DNA from: Agaribacillus aureus
GTDB taxonomy: Bacteria > Bacteroidota > Bacteroidia > Cytophagales > Cyclobacteriaceae
DNA length: 64,000 nucleotides
Assembly (NCBI GenBank): GCA_030442055.1
Contig: JAUJEB010000006.1
Location: forward strand, 603,903 to 667,902
Direction: 5' to 3'
The notes beneath the pieces were generated by a model, which was given only the letters and a program-made list of their open reading frames with translations, had not been told where the DNA came from and ran no database searches. Shown in pieces: positions 8,275 to 18,793 of this stretch (position 1 is its first letter; every line of letters begins with the position of its first letter). Position numbers and translations under genes: made by a program.

Positions 8275-11200
8275 ATGAAAAAAACTTTACCTTTTTTTCT
8301 GTTTTGTATGCTATTACTCTCAAGTAATGTTTTTGCGCAAGACAGAAGTGTTTCGGGGACGGTTACCTCATCCGATGATGGAGCCCCTTTACCTGGAGTG
8401 AATGTGACAATTCGTGACACCGCTGTAGGTACAGTAACAGATGCAGACGGTAAATACAAACTAAATTTGCCGGCAGATGCCACGCAGTTGGTATTTTCTT
8501 TTGTGGGATATGTGAATGAGACGATAGACATCGGTAATAAGTCCGTCATTGACATTCGCCTGGTTCAGGACATTTCCCAACTACAGGAGATAGTTGTTAC
8601 AGCCTTTGGGGTGGAAAAAGAGAAAAAGGCTTTGGGGTACGCGGTGAGTGAGATTTCCGGAAGGGAAATTCAGGAGTCTACCGAATTAAACATGATCAAT
8701 GCCTTGCAGGGTAAAATTCCTGGTGTGACTATTTCACAGAATGCAGGAGGCGCCAGTGGAAATAGCCGGATCGTTATCCGGGGAAATGCTTCCCTGAGTG
8801 GTAATAACCAGCCTTTGATCATTATTGACAACGTGCCGATTGACAATACTACCGGTGGAGCCGGAGAATGGGGTGGACAAGATTATGGCAATGAATTGAA
8901 TAATCTTAACCCTGATGATTACGAATCGGTTTCCGTTTTGAAAGGGCCGGCAGCTGCTGCGCTCTATGGCTCAAGAGCGGCCAACGGGGCCATTGTCATC
9001 AAAACAAAAAAAGGAAAGACCCGGAAGGGGATCGGTGTTTCATACAATTCCTCCTTTTTGAGCGAATCGATTATGTATACGCCTGACTTCCAAAATGTAT
9101 TTGGTGCCGGATACATGTCACTGGATTTGGGTGAGGATGGCAACGGCGCGCCATTCCTGATCAATCCTACCACCGGAAATCCTGTGGTTCGCGATTATTC
9201 CTCAAGTTATGGCCCTAAAATGGAAGGGCAAATGATTGAGTATATCGATGGTGTTCTCAGACCACATGATCCGCAACCGGATAACTTAAGAGATTTTTAC
9301 CAAAACGGATTCAATTTAGTGAACAATATTGCACTGGATGGAGCCAATGATCAAACGAGCTTTAGAGTATCTTTTGGCCATAATTTAAAAGAAGGAGTAG
9401 TACCCAACAACGAATTTGAAAGAGGTTCTGCCAATTTAAGGGTTACTCATCAATTGAGTGACAGGCTCAATATAAATCTGGGTGCCAATTATAACATCAC
9501 CGAAACCCGCAACCCACCTGCTTTATCGAATAATGGCGATAACATTGCCAGGCAATTTATTTATGCCGCTCCCAGGAATTTCAAATATGATGTAAGCAGG
9601 GAGTTTTACAAAAACCCCGATGGTAGCCGCAATAGAGAAATTCGCAATACCAACGCATTTTGGAGACTCTATGAAAGAAATATTTTTAGAGAGGATAGAA
9701 ATTTACGGGCCGACGTGACTTTGAATTATGCTTTCACCGATTGGTTAAATCTGACCCTAATGGGGAATACATATACCATAGATCGTGAGGAAGAAGGAGA
9801 AAATGCCGGAGAAGATGCCGGGGGTACCGGTGGTTCTTACACAGTGTCAAATTACAAGAAAAAGCAGAGCACTATTAAATTCTTGCTGAATTTAGATAAA
9901 GAAATAAATCAGGATTTTCATGTAAGCGCCTCAGTTGGAGGAGAGCAATGGAGAACAGATGCTACCATCTTACGAGCTGAAACCCAAGGCGGACTGATTG
10001 TTCCCAATAATTTTTCCCTGAACAATTCAATAAATCCTTTAAGGACCTCCGGCGGAAAAGCAGGCGGATCGGGCAACGGTGAAAAACAAATTAATTCATT
10101 TTACGCCTTTGCGGATTTAAGCTATAAAAATTTCCTCTTTTTGAATTTAACAGGTAGAAACGACTGGTCTTCTTCGCTGACCTCGACTGATGGCTCCGGC
10201 GATAACTCGGTATTTTATCCCTCAGCCAGTTTGGGCTTTGCCTTTACCGATGCACTTAGCCTGGATTCAAGAGTACTGGATTTTGGTAAGATCAGAGCTT
10301 CCTGGGCCCGGGTAGGCGGCGATACCGACCCTTACCGGCTGTTGGCTGACTTTAGAAACAGAGGCAATTTTGGCGAAACCGGGCCACTGATGTTCAGCTG
10401 GAACAACGGTACTGTTCCTCCCAATGACCTTAAACCGGAAATAACAACCGGAATTGAATTCGGAACTGAACTTTATTTCCTAAGCAAAAGACTCACGCTT
10501 GATTTTACTTATTACGATCAAAAGACCACCAACCAGATCCTGGCCGTGGGCGTGTCAAGTACTTCCGGTGCTAATTCAAGATTGATCAATGTAGGCGAGA
10601 TCCAAAACAAAGGATTTGAATTATTGGTAGGTGTTACGCCGGTACGAACCAGGAATTTTTCCTGGAATGTGAGCTTTAACATGGCTAAAAATAATAACGA
10701 AGTGGTGGAATTGGCAGAGGGTATAGACAGACTGATTTTGGGCAGACAATGGGACGTATGGTCTGTTGCGCAACCCGGAGAGCCATATGGTAATTTAATT
10801 GCCCAGGGTTTTCTGAAGAATGAAAACGGTGACAGAATCTTAAACGCCGATGGTTTTTACCAAAGAGACCCTGAAAGAACTGTTGTTGGTAACCAGGAGC
10901 CGGACTGGACAGGTGGTATTAGTAATACTGTAAGCTTCAAAGGACTTACTTTAAGTGCGACCGTAGATATCAGGAAGGGAGGAGAAGTATTTTCCGGATC
11001 CCATTTTTACGGTCACCAAAGGGGTATCTGGAAATCGACCTTGCAGGGCAGAAATGCTGAGTACGGTGGAATACAATGGACAGACGGAGATGGAAATGTC
11101 AGAAATGATGGCTTTATTCCCGAAGGTGTAACGGAGACTGGAGAGCGATGGACACAACCCATTCCCGCACATCAGTATTGGGCGACGTATGGTAGCTGGG

Positions 11201-11478
11201 GCTCAGGCGTAAGAGAAGTAGGCATCGTTGGCAGCGGTTTTGTAAAGCTTAGAGAGTTAATTCTAAATTATCGTTTCCCTACCACACTGTTAGAGAAAAC
11301 GCCTTTTCAAACAGCTAGTATTGCTTTGGTTGGAAGAAACCTTTGGTATATTCACACGGATATGCCTAACAAAATTAATCCGGAAGGAACTTTCAACAGT
11401 GGTAACGGAGGGGCGCATGAATATGGTTCATTGCCTCCCACCAGAAGTGTTGGTTTTACCTTAAACGTTAGTTTTTAA
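8275..11478 (+). CDS. SusC/RagA-type TonB-dependent outer-membrane transporter (locus A)
   Basis: Outer-membrane glycan importer, 1067 residues, working with the lipoprotein SusD encoded 27 bases downstream. Order of parts: signal peptide to about residue 22, carboxypeptidase-regulatory-like domain with the GVNVTIRDTAVGTVTDADG motif (about 25-100), the QEIVVTAFGVEKEKKALGY junction, a plug (about 115-225) with DVPI-type and AAALYGSRAANGAI segments, then a beta-barrel ending in aromatic Phe (LNVSF). It lacks the N-terminal STN signalling domain found in the other two SusC proteins of this window, and no sigma/FecR pair adjoins it, so it is not regulated by that route. The substrate cannot be read from the sequence; the sulfatase downstream suggests a sulfated glycan. 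Confidence 0.95.
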   Translation: MKKTLPFFLFCMLLLSSNVFAQDRSVSGTVTSSDDGAPLPGVNVTIRDTAVGTVTDADGKYKLNLPADATQLVFSFVGYVNETIDIGNKSVIDIRLVQDISQLQEIVVTAFGVEKEKKALGYAVSEISGREIQESTELNMINALQGKIPGVTISQNAGGASGNSRIVIRGNASLSGNNQPLIIIDNVPIDNTTGGAGEWGGQDYGNELNNLNPDDYESVSVLKGPAAAALYGSRAANGAIVIKTKKGKTRKGIGVSYNSSFLSESIMYTPDFQNVFGAGYMSLDLGEDGNGAPFLINPTTGNPVVRDYSSSYGPKMEGQMIEYIDGVLRPHDPQPDNLRDFYQNGFNLVNNIALDGANDQTSFRVSFGHNLKEGVVPNNEFERGSANLRVTHQLSDRLNINLGANYNITETRNPPALSNNGDNIARQFIYAAPRNFKYDVSREFYKNPDGSRNREIRNTNAFWRLYERNIFREDRNLRADVTLNYAFTDWLNLTLMGNTYTIDREEEGENAGEDAGGTGGSYTVSNYKKKQSTIKFLLNLDKEINQDFHVSASVGGEQWRTDATILRAETQGGLIVPNNFSLNNSINPLRTSGGKAGGSGNGEKQINSFYAFADLSYKNFLFLNLTGRNDWSSSLTSTDGSGDNSVFYPSASLGFAFTDALSLDSRVLDFGKIRASWARVGGDTDPYRLLADFRNRGNFGETGPLMFSWNNGTVPPNDLKPEITTGIEFGTELYFLSKRLTLDFTYYDQKTTNQILAVGVSSTSGANSRLINVGEIQNKGFELLVGVTPVRTRNFSWNVSFNMAKNNNEVVELAEGIDRLILGRQWDVWSVAQPGEPYGNLIAQGFLKNENGDRILNADGFYQRDPERTVVGNQEPDWTGGISNTVSFKGLTLSATVDIRKGGEVFSGSHFYGHQRGIWKSTLQGRNAEYGGIQWTDGDGNVRNDGFIPEGVTETGERWTQPIPAHQYWATYGSWGSGVREVGIVGSGFVKLRELILNYRFPTTLLEKTPFQTASIALVGRNLWYIHTDMPNKINPEGTFNSGNGGAHEYGSLPPTRSVGFTLNVSF

Positions 11479-11505
11479 GAATTGTGAGTACTAAATGTGA
11501 AAATA

Positions 11506-13143
11506 ATGAAATCATTAAAATATATTTTTCTGGTAGTATTATTGGTGGGCGGATCGGTTGGCTGTGACGAGGGTTTCGACGAAATGAATGTAAACCCCAA
11601 TACAGTAACCACCGCTGAGGTCAACCACCTTTTTACCTATGCATTGAATCAAACCACAGGCAGTGGCGTGGATTATTTGAAATATTGGAGCAATTTTATC
11701 TACCATTACCATTGGTTCAATCAGGTAACCGGTCGGGGTAGCAATAATGAATTGATAGAACTCAATACGATTTGGACCGACGAAAACCTTTGGGGCAAAT
11801 TTTTCGGAACGGGTATGCAGGAATTGGTGCAAATTCAAAAGCAAATCGATGACTTGCCAGAGGATCAAAGAGCATTAAACGCTAACCGTTATGCTTTGCC
11901 TTTAATTGTGAAAGTCTATAAAGCCCATGAGTTGGTAGATGTTTATGGCGATATTCCTTATTCAGATGCATTTAAAGGCCGGTTAACTACAGATCCCGTT
12001 TTCAAACCTTTGTATGATACGCAGGAAGCGGTGATTGATCAAATGCTAAGTGACCTGAAAAGTGCAAAAGACATGATAGATGTCTCAATAGATGATGCTT
12101 TTAATTACAATGATGCTGATATCTGGTTTGACGGCGATTTGACAAAATGGAAAAAATTCGCCAATTCATTGCGGTTAAGAATCGCGATGCGCCTTTCGGA
12201 GGTAAATCCTTCCAAAGCCGGTCAAGTTATCACTGAAATATTAAGTGATGCCGATGGTGTGATGGAAAGTAACGATGATAGCTTTTTGTTCGAACACCAC
12301 GCTGACGGTAGATTTGTAGGAGCCAGGGGATATATCGATCAGGGAGATACAAAGTTTGCAGGCGAGCCCGTGGTGGACTTTATGTATGACAATGCAGATC
12401 CAAGGCTTAGAATTTATTATTTCGAAAATGAATATACACCTGAGCTTTGTGCCGACCTGGGCTTGACGTATAATGCCAGAAGGTTCTACGGTGGTCCAAG
12501 CAGTCCTGATGAAATTGCCGATAATCAAATTTTGTTCAGAGAAAGATCTCCTGAAAATGGGATATATGATACCCTTTCCCGTGTTAACCCACGCTTTTTT
12601 GATAACAGGGTTGATGGCCATACAGGTCAGGCTTATGACCAATTTCTGAATTACGCAGAAGTTTGTTTCCTGAAAGCAGAGGCCGCTGTACGTGGTTTTA
12701 CCTCGGATGATCCTCAAACCTGGTATGAAAACGGTATCAGAGCTTCCATCGAAACACAGTTTTTTATTGCCGAACAAGCCGGTGTCGAAAACTGGGTGCC
12801 TTTAGCTGCCAATGAAATCGATGATTATATTGCCAGCGCCGATGTGGCCTGGGATGCCGGTAAAGGGTTGGAGTTAATAATGGTGCAGTCATGGCTGAAT
12901 TCTTTCAAAGATGCCATACTGACCTGGAACAACTGGAAACGTACCGGATTTCCTAATGAAAATACTACGCCGGCCATGCGGCCGCTTCATTCCAATGGAA
13001 CTTTGTTGGAGATTCCAACGCGTTACCGCTATCCTGATGGAGAATTGGTTACAAACGAAACGAACTTGACACAAGCAATTGACAGACAAGGAGGAACTGC
13101 ATTTAATACCCTCTACGGAAGAGTTTGGTGGGATGTGGATTAA
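11506..13143 (+). CDS. SusD/RagB-type glycan-binding lipoprotein (locus A)
   Basis: Surface lipoprotein that would cap the SusC barrel and bind the oligosaccharide. From the ATG at 11506 the leader ends in a lipobox with Cys20 (SVGC), followed by EMNVNPNTVTTAEVNHLF, which is typical of the SusD-like_2 branch. TPR-type helices follow, including KVYKAHELVDVYGDIPYSDAF. A GTG at 11497 is an upstream alternative, but the ATG gives the better signal peptide. It follows SusC by 27 bases, so the two are co-transcribed. A strong hairpin terminator lies just after the stop codon. Confidence 0.93.
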   Translation: MKSLKYIFLVVLLVGGSVGCDEGFDEMNVNPNTVTTAEVNHLFTYALNQTTGSGVDYLKYWSNFIYHYHWFNQVTGRGSNNELIELNTIWTDENLWGKFFGTGMQELVQIQKQIDDLPEDQRALNANRYALPLIVKVYKAHELVDVYGDIPYSDAFKGRLTTDPVFKPLYDTQEAVIDQMLSDLKSAKDMIDVSIDDAFNYNDADIWFDGDLTKWKKFANSLRLRIAMRLSEVNPSKAGQVITEILSDADGVMESNDDSFLFEHHADGRFVGARGYIDQGDTKFAGEPVVDFMYDNADPRLRIYYFENEYTPELCADLGLTYNARRFYGGPSSPDEIADNQILFRERSPENGIYDTLSRVNPRFFDNRVDGHTGQAYDQFLNYAEVCFLKAEAAVRGFTSDDPQTWYENGIRASIETQFFIAEQAGVENWVPLAANEIDDYIASADVAWDAGKGLELIMVQSWLNSFKDAILTWNNWKRTGFPNENTTPAMRPLHSNGTLLEIPTRYRYPDGELVTNETNLTQAIDRQGGTAFNTLYGRVWWDVD

Positions 13144-13161
13144 CCACTGTCCACTTTAGAA

Positions 13162-13199
13162 AAAAGAGCAGATAAACTGGTAAGTTTGTCTGCTCTTTT
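13162..13199 (+). terminator. Intrinsic terminator after susD (locus A)
   Basis: AAAAGAGCAGATAAAC (13162-13177) and GTTTGTCTGCTCTTTT (13184-13199) form a 16-bp stem with one G-T pair and a six-base loop, ending in a T run. It should end the susCD transcript. The second arm contains the TTTG of the next promoter. Confidence 0.8.
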
Positions 13200-13215
13200 A
13201 TTTACATTAACTTTG
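13185..13215 (+). promoter_or_regulatory. Promoter for the ASPIC-UnbV gene (locus A)
   Basis: TTTG at 13185-13188, 19 bases, TAACTTTG at 13208-13215: a full match to the Bacteroidetes promoter. Transcription should begin near 13222, so translation must start after that. This argues for GTG 13237 over the upstream TTG codons at 13186 and 13219. Confidence 0.65.
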
Positions 13216-13236
13216 TTTTTGAAAAATTTTCGTTAC

Positions 13237-16200
13237 GTGGTAAGCCGAATTATTTTTCTAATAGCCATTATCAGCGCCTGGGTGCTCACGTCTTCTCTGA
13301 ATCCAAAAAAAAGAGGCCAGAAGCTTTTTACCCTTATAACGGAAGATCACTCCGGCATTGATTTTCAGAATACCATTACTGAAGACCGGGATAGGAATTT
13401 TTTAAGATATGAAAATTTCTATAGTGGTGCCGGTGTTGGATTAGGCGATTTTAACAACGATGGCTTACAGGATATCTTTTTTGCCGGTAACCTTGTAGCA
13501 GACCGGCTTTATCTCAATGATGGCAATTTAAAATTTTCTGATGTTACCGCTGCTTCCCGTATTACTGACAACGGAGGGTGGTCTACCGGTGTCACCGTGG
13601 CTGATGTCAATGCCGACGGATTTGACGATATTTATGTGTGCCGTGACTTGTACGATCATCAGCCTGGGCTCAGGACCAATCTGCTTTATATTAATAATGC
13701 TGATGCTGATGGGGCTGACAAGGTACCCACTTTCACCGAATCAGCCAAAGCTTACGGTCTTGATAATAGTGAAAGATCAAGACACGCCACCTTCTTCGAT
13801 TTTGATCGGGATGGCGACCTGGATATGTTTTTAGTGAACCAACCTCCTAACCCGGGACCTTATTCCCCGTTACTGTTAACAGATAAAAAAGATTTGCGCT
13901 ACAGTGCCCGGTTATTTGAAAATACAGGGAATCACAAATTTAAAGATATTTCAAAACAGGCCGGTGTATTGCATGCCGGGTTTGGTTTAAGTGTAGTGGT
14001 CAGTGACTTTAACCGGGACGATTGGCCCGATTTATATGTTGCCAATGATTTCGATGCGCCCGATTTTTTGTATATGAATAATGGAGACGGCACTTTTACC
14101 AATACTATAGACCAGGCGATGAAACATATTACGAACAACAGCATGGGGGTCGATGCGGCTGACATTAATAATGATGGCTGGATGGACCTGGTTGTTTTAG
14201 ATATGGTAGCCGAAGACAACCGCCGGAAAAAGGAGAATATGAGCGGTATGAATCCCCGGCAGTTTTGGGAGGTAGTCGACGCCGGTGGCCATTATCAATA
14301 TATGTATAACACTTTACAATTGAATAATGGCAATGATTCTTTCAGTGAAATCGGCCATTTGGCAGGAATTTCCAATACCGACTGGAGCTGGACACCACTG
14401 CTGGCCGACTTTGATAATGACGGTTTCAAGGATCTTCTGGTTACCAACGGGCTGAAGAGAGATATCAGGAATATTGATTCGGGAAAGAAGTTCAGGAGCT
14501 ATGCTGATAGTTTGATTAAGGCGGAACTGGATCTCGGGAAGACGTTTGAGGAGATAAATTTGTGGGATATCATTGATTTACAAAAGATGCTTGGCCTGAT
14601 CGCGGCGGAAAAAGTCAGTAATTATATCTATAGAAATGACGGTAACTATCAATTTGAAAAGAAGATGAAAGCCTGGGGATTGGAGGAAAAAACGCTTTCT
14701 CATGGTGCCGCCGTCGCAGATCTGGATAATGACGGGGATTTGGATATCATTATTAATAATGTGGACACGCTGGCTTACATTTATAAAAATAATGCGGAAG
14801 CTATGAAGACAACCCATACACTTCGCATCAGGCTTACCGGCTGCCAGGATAACACCACCTGTTTTGGCGCTAAGGCAAACATTAAATATGGCGAAAAATC
14901 CCAGACGGCCGAAATTTCCAATGTAAGGGGGATCTATTCAACCAGTGAATCGCAGCTCCACTTTGGGCTGGGTAAAACAAAAAAAATAGACCAATTGGAA
15001 ATAATCTGGCCCGACGGAGAAAGATCGGTTATAACCAACCTTAAAGCCGGTCAAACCTATGAATTTTCTTATGCTGCGCTATCTAAAAAACCGAGAAAAG
15101 ATGAAAAGCCGCAGCCGATATTTGGAAATATTACCCAAAACCTTGGTATGGAAAGAAAACATATCGAGAACACCTATGATGATTTTGCCCGCGAGGTATT
15201 ATTGCCCCATAAAATGTCCAGGCTGGGACCCTGCCTGGCAGTTGGAGATGTGAATGGCGATGGGAGACAGGATTTTTACATTGGCGGGGCGCTGGGGCAG
15301 CGAGGTGAGCTTTTTTTACAAAATCCCGAAGGCGGTTTCGATGCTAGCGATACTTTCTCTCAATTACCCGGTGAAAAGATGTATGAAGATTTGGCGGCTG
15401 TTTTTGTAGACGTGGATGCCGACAAAGATCTTGATTTATATGTAGGCAGCGGCGGTAATGAACACGAACCTCATAATGCATCCTATAAAGATCGCCTATA
15501 TGTCAATGATGGTCATGGCAACTTCAAAAAAGCTGTTGCAGCCCTTCCGAATATAACTGAAAGTACCGGGTGTGTGGTACCCGCCGATTTTGACCGGGAC
15601 GGTGATATGGACCTTTTCGTAGGGGGCAGGCAAGTGCCGGGACAATACCCCATGCCGGCTTCCAGCCACTTGTTGAGAAATGACAACGGCAAATATGTAG
15701 ATATCAGTGGAGAACTGGCACCCGGCCTTTCTGGCGTGGGTATGGTAACAGACGCCACCTGGACCGATTTCGATCAGGATGGAAAGCTTGATCTGATTGT
15801 AGTAGGGGAATGGATGCCGGTTTCATTTTTCAGGCATACTGACAACGGATTTGTCAAGGCCAACAATGATTTGAATATCAGCAATACCAAGGGCTGGTGG
15901 AATAGTATAGAAAAAGCTGATTTTGACAACGACGGGGATGAAGACTATGTTATAGGTAACCTGGGACTGAATTACAAATATCAGACGAGTTTAGAGGAAC
16001 CATTTTCTGTGCACTATGCTGACTTTGATAAAAATGGCAGCAAGGATATCGTTTTAAGCTATTACAACTTTAATGTCCAGTATCCGCTGCGTGGGCTTCA
16101 ATGTTCGTCCCAGCAAGTACCTTCACTGAAAGAAAAATTCAAGACTTACCAGTCATTTGCTATCGCCCCACTGGTGGAGGTTTATGATACGCAAAGCCTG

Positions 16201-16614
16201 GAGGATGCGCTGTATTATGAAGTTGAGACTTTTGCCAGTATCTACATTGAAAATAAGCAAAACCAATTTGTCGTCAGTAACCTGCCAATAGAGGCCCAGT
16301 TCTCCTCCGTAAATGATTTCATCATCAAAGACTTTGATTCGGACGGAAACCTGGATGTCGTATTAGCGGGCAACCACTACGCGGTGGAGGTAGAAACACC
16401 GAGAAATGATGCCGGGATCGGACTTTTTTTAAAAGGAGATGGTAAGGGTGGTTTTGCAGCTGTACCGGTACATCAAAGTGGTTTCTTTCTCCCTTATGAC
16501 GTAAAAGACCTGGCTTACTTGCCCCTATCGACGAGTAAAAACATCATATTAGCGGCTACCAACAACGATTATTTACAGGTTATTGAATATCGCCAAAGCG
16601 CAGATCTCAAATAA
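13237..16614 (+). CDS. FG-GAP/VCBS and ASPIC-UnbV (CRTAC1-type) surface protein (locus A)
   Basis: A large exported protein of about 1125 residues with 14 calcium-loop repeats of DxDxDG type (for example DFNNDGLQD, DFDRDGDLD, DLDNDGDLD), consistent with two beta-propeller blocks. An ASPIC/UnbV segment (RGIYSTSESQLHFGLG, then WPDGERS) lies between them. From GTG 13237 the leader is a hydrophobic signal or anchor; the frame is open upstream to a TTG at 13186, but the promoter and terminator there make a later start likelier. Such proteins often accompany SusC/SusD pairs; their role is unproven, probably glycan or cation-dependent binding. It has its own promoter, so it is uncoupled from susCD. 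A paralogue lies in locus C. Confidence 0.88.
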   Translation: MVSRIIFLIAIISAWVLTSSLNPKKRGQKLFTLITEDHSGIDFQNTITEDRDRNFLRYENFYSGAGVGLGDFNNDGLQDIFFAGNLVADRLYLNDGNLKFSDVTAASRITDNGGWSTGVTVADVNADGFDDIYVCRDLYDHQPGLRTNLLYINNADADGADKVPTFTESAKAYGLDNSERSRHATFFDFDRDGDLDMFLVNQPPNPGPYSPLLLTDKKDLRYSARLFENTGNHKFKDISKQAGVLHAGFGLSVVVSDFNRDDWPDLYVANDFDAPDFLYMNNGDGTFTNTIDQAMKHITNNSMGVDAADINNDGWMDLVVLDMVAEDNRRKKENMSGMNPRQFWEVVDAGGHYQYMYNTLQLNNGNDSFSEIGHLAGISNTDWSWTPLLADFDNDGFKDLLVTNGLKRDIRNIDSGKKFRSYADSLIKAELDLGKTFEEINLWDIIDLQKMLGLIAAEKVSNYIYRNDGNYQFEKKMKAWGLEEKTLSHGAAVADLDNDGDLDIIINNVDTLAYIYKNNAEAMKTTHTLRIRLTGCQDNTTCFGAKANIKYGEKSQTAEISNVRGIYSTSESQLHFGLGKTKKIDQLEIIWPDGERSVITNLKAGQTYEFSYAALSKKPRKDEKPQPIFGNITQNLGMERKHIENTYDDFAREVLLPHKMSRLGPCLAVGDVNGDGRQDFYIGGALGQRGELFLQNPEGGFDASDTFSQLPGEKMYEDLAAVFVDVDADKDLDLYVGSGGNEHEPHNASYKDRLYVNDGHGNFKKAVAALPNITESTGCVVPADFDRDGDMDLFVGGRQVPGQYPMPASSHLLRNDNGKYVDISGELAPGLSGVGMVTDATWTDFDQDGKLDLIVVGEWMPVSFFRHTDNGFVKANNDLNISNTKGWWNSIEKADFDNDGDEDYVIGNLGLNYKYQTSLEEPFSVHYADFDKNGSKDIVLSYYNFNVQYPLRGLQCSSQQVPSLKEKFKTYQSFAIAPLVEVYDTQSLEDALYYEVETFASIYIENKQNQFVVSNLPIEAQFSSVNDFIIKDFDSDGNLDVVLAGNHYAVEVETPRNDAGIGLFLKGDGKGGFAAVPVHQSGFFLPYDVKDLAYLPLSTSKNIILAATNNDYLQVIEYRQSADLK

Positions 16615-16974
16615 GCATTTTTAAGCGATCATCTGCATTGTCTTTTTGTAACTACTCAGTATATTTCTTAGAATAAAAACAATATACAGCTATACTTGAT
16701 TTATAAGATTCATGGGCCATGACTCAAAACGAGCATGTAACAGCCTTTATAGAAAATGCAACAGGCAGCGAGACCCTAATTTTTTGCATTGAACATAACC
16801 GATTCGAACCAAAGCAACTGATAGCCTGGATGGTCCGGCTATTGTCAGGGGTTTATTTGATCACAAAAGGCCAGCCGGCAAGACAATGGCCTGATAACTA
16901 TCCAAAAATCAAACGGCCTGTCTACGAAAATTTATTAACTTTAAAGACCATGGTAAACTATTAAATTTTTTCAG
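16615..16974 (+). other. Gap between ASPIC-UnbV gene and sulfatase
   Basis: An 81-codon frame (16719-16964) starts with ATG but shows no motif, leader or family resemblance, and I do not call it a gene. GTATATT (16659-16665) and AATATAC (16681-16687) form a small inverted repeat that could be a regulatory site. No clear TTTG / TAnnTTTG promoter was found. Confidence 0.5.
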
Positions 16975-18564
16975 ATGCTTCTGCTTCAATTTTATCAAAT
17001 CCGAAATATCTCACTTTGCCTGTCAGGAATTATTATTGCTTTCCTGAGTGGATGTAATACAGAACATGAGAAGGCTGTTAGGCCACCCAATATCCTGTTC
17101 GCCATAGCCGACGATGTTTCTTATCCTCACATGGGTGCCTATGGCGCTAAATGGATAAAAACACCCGCATTTGACAGCGTTGTCAGCGAAGGTCTTCTCT
17201 TCGAGAATGCTTATACACCCAATGCAAAATGTGCCCCCTCGCGGGCTATAATACTTACCGGAAGAAACAGTTGGCAGCTGGAAGAGGCCGGTAACCACTA
17301 TCCAAATTTTCCTAAAAAGTTTAAAACATTTGTAGAAACGCTTGAAGATAACAATTATCACGTAGGTTATACTGCCAAAGGCTGGGCGCCGGGGAGAACC
17401 GAAGGAGGACCTAGGAAGCTTACGGGTGAAAAATACAGTAAGCGCCGTTTGGAATCGCCTACATCGGGAATTGCTTCCATTGATTATGCCGCAAACTTTG
17501 AAGCGTTTATGCAGGACCGACAGAAAGATGAGCCCTTTTGCTTTTGGTACGGTTCCTATGAACCACATCGGTCCTATGAATATGGAACCGGCAACAGGTT
17601 GGGAGGTAAAAAGTTGTCGGAAATAGATAAAGTATTTGGCTTCTGGCCAGACAATGATACAATAAGAAATGATGTGCTGGACTATGCCTTTGAGATTGAG
17701 CACTTCGACACACATCTGGGCCGCATGTTGGCGACGTTGGCACGGCTTGGTGAATTGGACAACACCATTGTAATTGTTACGGCAGATAATGGCATGCCCT
17801 TCCCCAGGATCAAGGGACAGGCCTATGAATATGCCAACCACCTGCCACTGGCCATCATGTGGAAGGATGGTATTAAACATCCTGGTAGAAAAATTGAAGA
17901 CTTTGTAAGCTTCGCAGATTTTGCACCCACCATTCTCGAGATTGCCGGCATCGATCAGGCCGCGTCGGGGATGCAGCCAATTCAAGGTAAAAGTATGCTC
18001 CCGCTTTTTATCAATGAAGATTATCAACCATTTCGCGATCATATTCTGATTGGTAAAGAACGCCATGATGTCGGCAGACCAGCCGATGTAGGCTATCCTA
18101 TCCGCGGTATTGTTAAAGGGGATTTCCTTTATGTGAAAAACTTTAAAACAGATCGCTGGCCAGCCGGAAACCCGGAAACAGGATATCTTAATTGCGATGG
18201 GAGCCCCACTAAAACCAGCATTCTTAATCTCAACAGGGGGGGACAAACAAAATATTGGGATCTTAATTTTGGGAAACGACCGGACGAGGAATTTTATAAT
18301 ATCAAGGATGATCCCGAATGCCTGATAAACCTTGCTGGAGACGAAAAATATGAAAAAGCCTTGTCGGCGATGAACAAACAAATGTTTGAAGAATTAGAAG
18401 AACAGGAAGACCCGAGAGTGCTGGGCCGCGGAGATTTTTTCGATAAGGCGGAATATATGGACCCTTCAACGGTCCACTTTTACGAACGCTATCTTAGCGG
18501 AGAGCTTAGCGAAAGCGATGCGGGTTGGGTCAATGCCACCGATTTTGAAAAACCAGATCAATAA
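16975..18564 (+). CDS. Formylglycine-dependent sulfatase, SGSH-like, lipoprotein (locus A)
   Basis: Family S1 sulfatase, 529 residues, with a lipobox (FLSGC, Cys27). The metal site begins [10 protein letters not shown] and the active-site motif CAPSR starts at Cys86, which must be converted to formylglycine. Later parts are [11 protein letters not shown], the metal-site VTADNG and NHLPLAIMW. The overall pattern ([25 protein letters not shown]) resembles N-sulfoglucosamine sulfohydrolase-type enzymes, so an N- or O-sulfated amino sugar is a reasonable guess at the substrate. No maturase gene is in the window. It ends the susC-susD-ASPIC cluster but is 360 bases from it and may have its own promoter. 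Confidence 0.92.
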   Translation: MLLLQFYQIRNISLCLSGIIIAFLSGCNTEHEKAVRPPNILFAIADDVSYPHMGAYGAKWIKTPAFDSVVSEGLLFENAYTPNAKCAPSRAIILTGRNSWQLEEAGNHYPNFPKKFKTFVETLEDNNYHVGYTAKGWAPGRTEGGPRKLTGEKYSKRRLESPTSGIASIDYAANFEAFMQDRQKDEPFCFWYGSYEPHRSYEYGTGNRLGGKKLSEIDKVFGFWPDNDTIRNDVLDYAFEIEHFDTHLGRMLATLARLGELDNTIVIVTADNGMPFPRIKGQAYEYANHLPLAIMWKDGIKHPGRKIEDFVSFADFAPTILEIAGIDQAASGMQPIQGKSMLPLFINEDYQPFRDHILIGKERHDVGRPADVGYPIRGIVKGDFLYVKNFKTDRWPAGNPETGYLNCDGSPTKTSILNLNRGGQTKYWDLNFGKRPDEEFYNIKDDPECLINLAGDEKYEKALSAMNKQMFEELEEQEDPRVLGRGDFFDKAEYMDPSTVHFYERYLSGELSESDAGWVNATDFEKPDQ

Positions 18565-18793
18565 TTGTTACCGTAGGTAAATCCGATCTTTGTGGATAGC
18601 TGGCCATCCCGGAAGCCGGATTTGTGAAGCTCCTCTGGCCTTCGGATTGCATACAATTTTCAAACTTTTTATATTTCATGGAAATTTAGACGGTATGATG
18701 TTGATTTCAAAGGGTAGTTTAAGCGTAACCAAAAACATTTTAATAACTCTCTAAAACAGGATTGCTGAAAGGCCCTTTTAATATTAAAAAAAA

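Noticed and set aside
12241..12777. A 178-codon minus-strand frame inside the locus A susD
   Set aside because: Complementary to well-supported SusD coding sequence; no motif and no start context.
16719..16964. An 81-codon plus-strand frame between the ASPIC-UnbV gene and the sulfatase
   Set aside because: No recognisable feature, no promoter or family resemblance; kept only as a remark on the gap.
17023..18381. A 452-codon open frame on the minus strand opposite the locus A sulfatase
   Set aside because: It lies wholly inside a sulfatase with all its motifs; the antisense product has no leader, domain or plausible composition (Ile/Phe/Cys-rich). It is a by-product of codon use.
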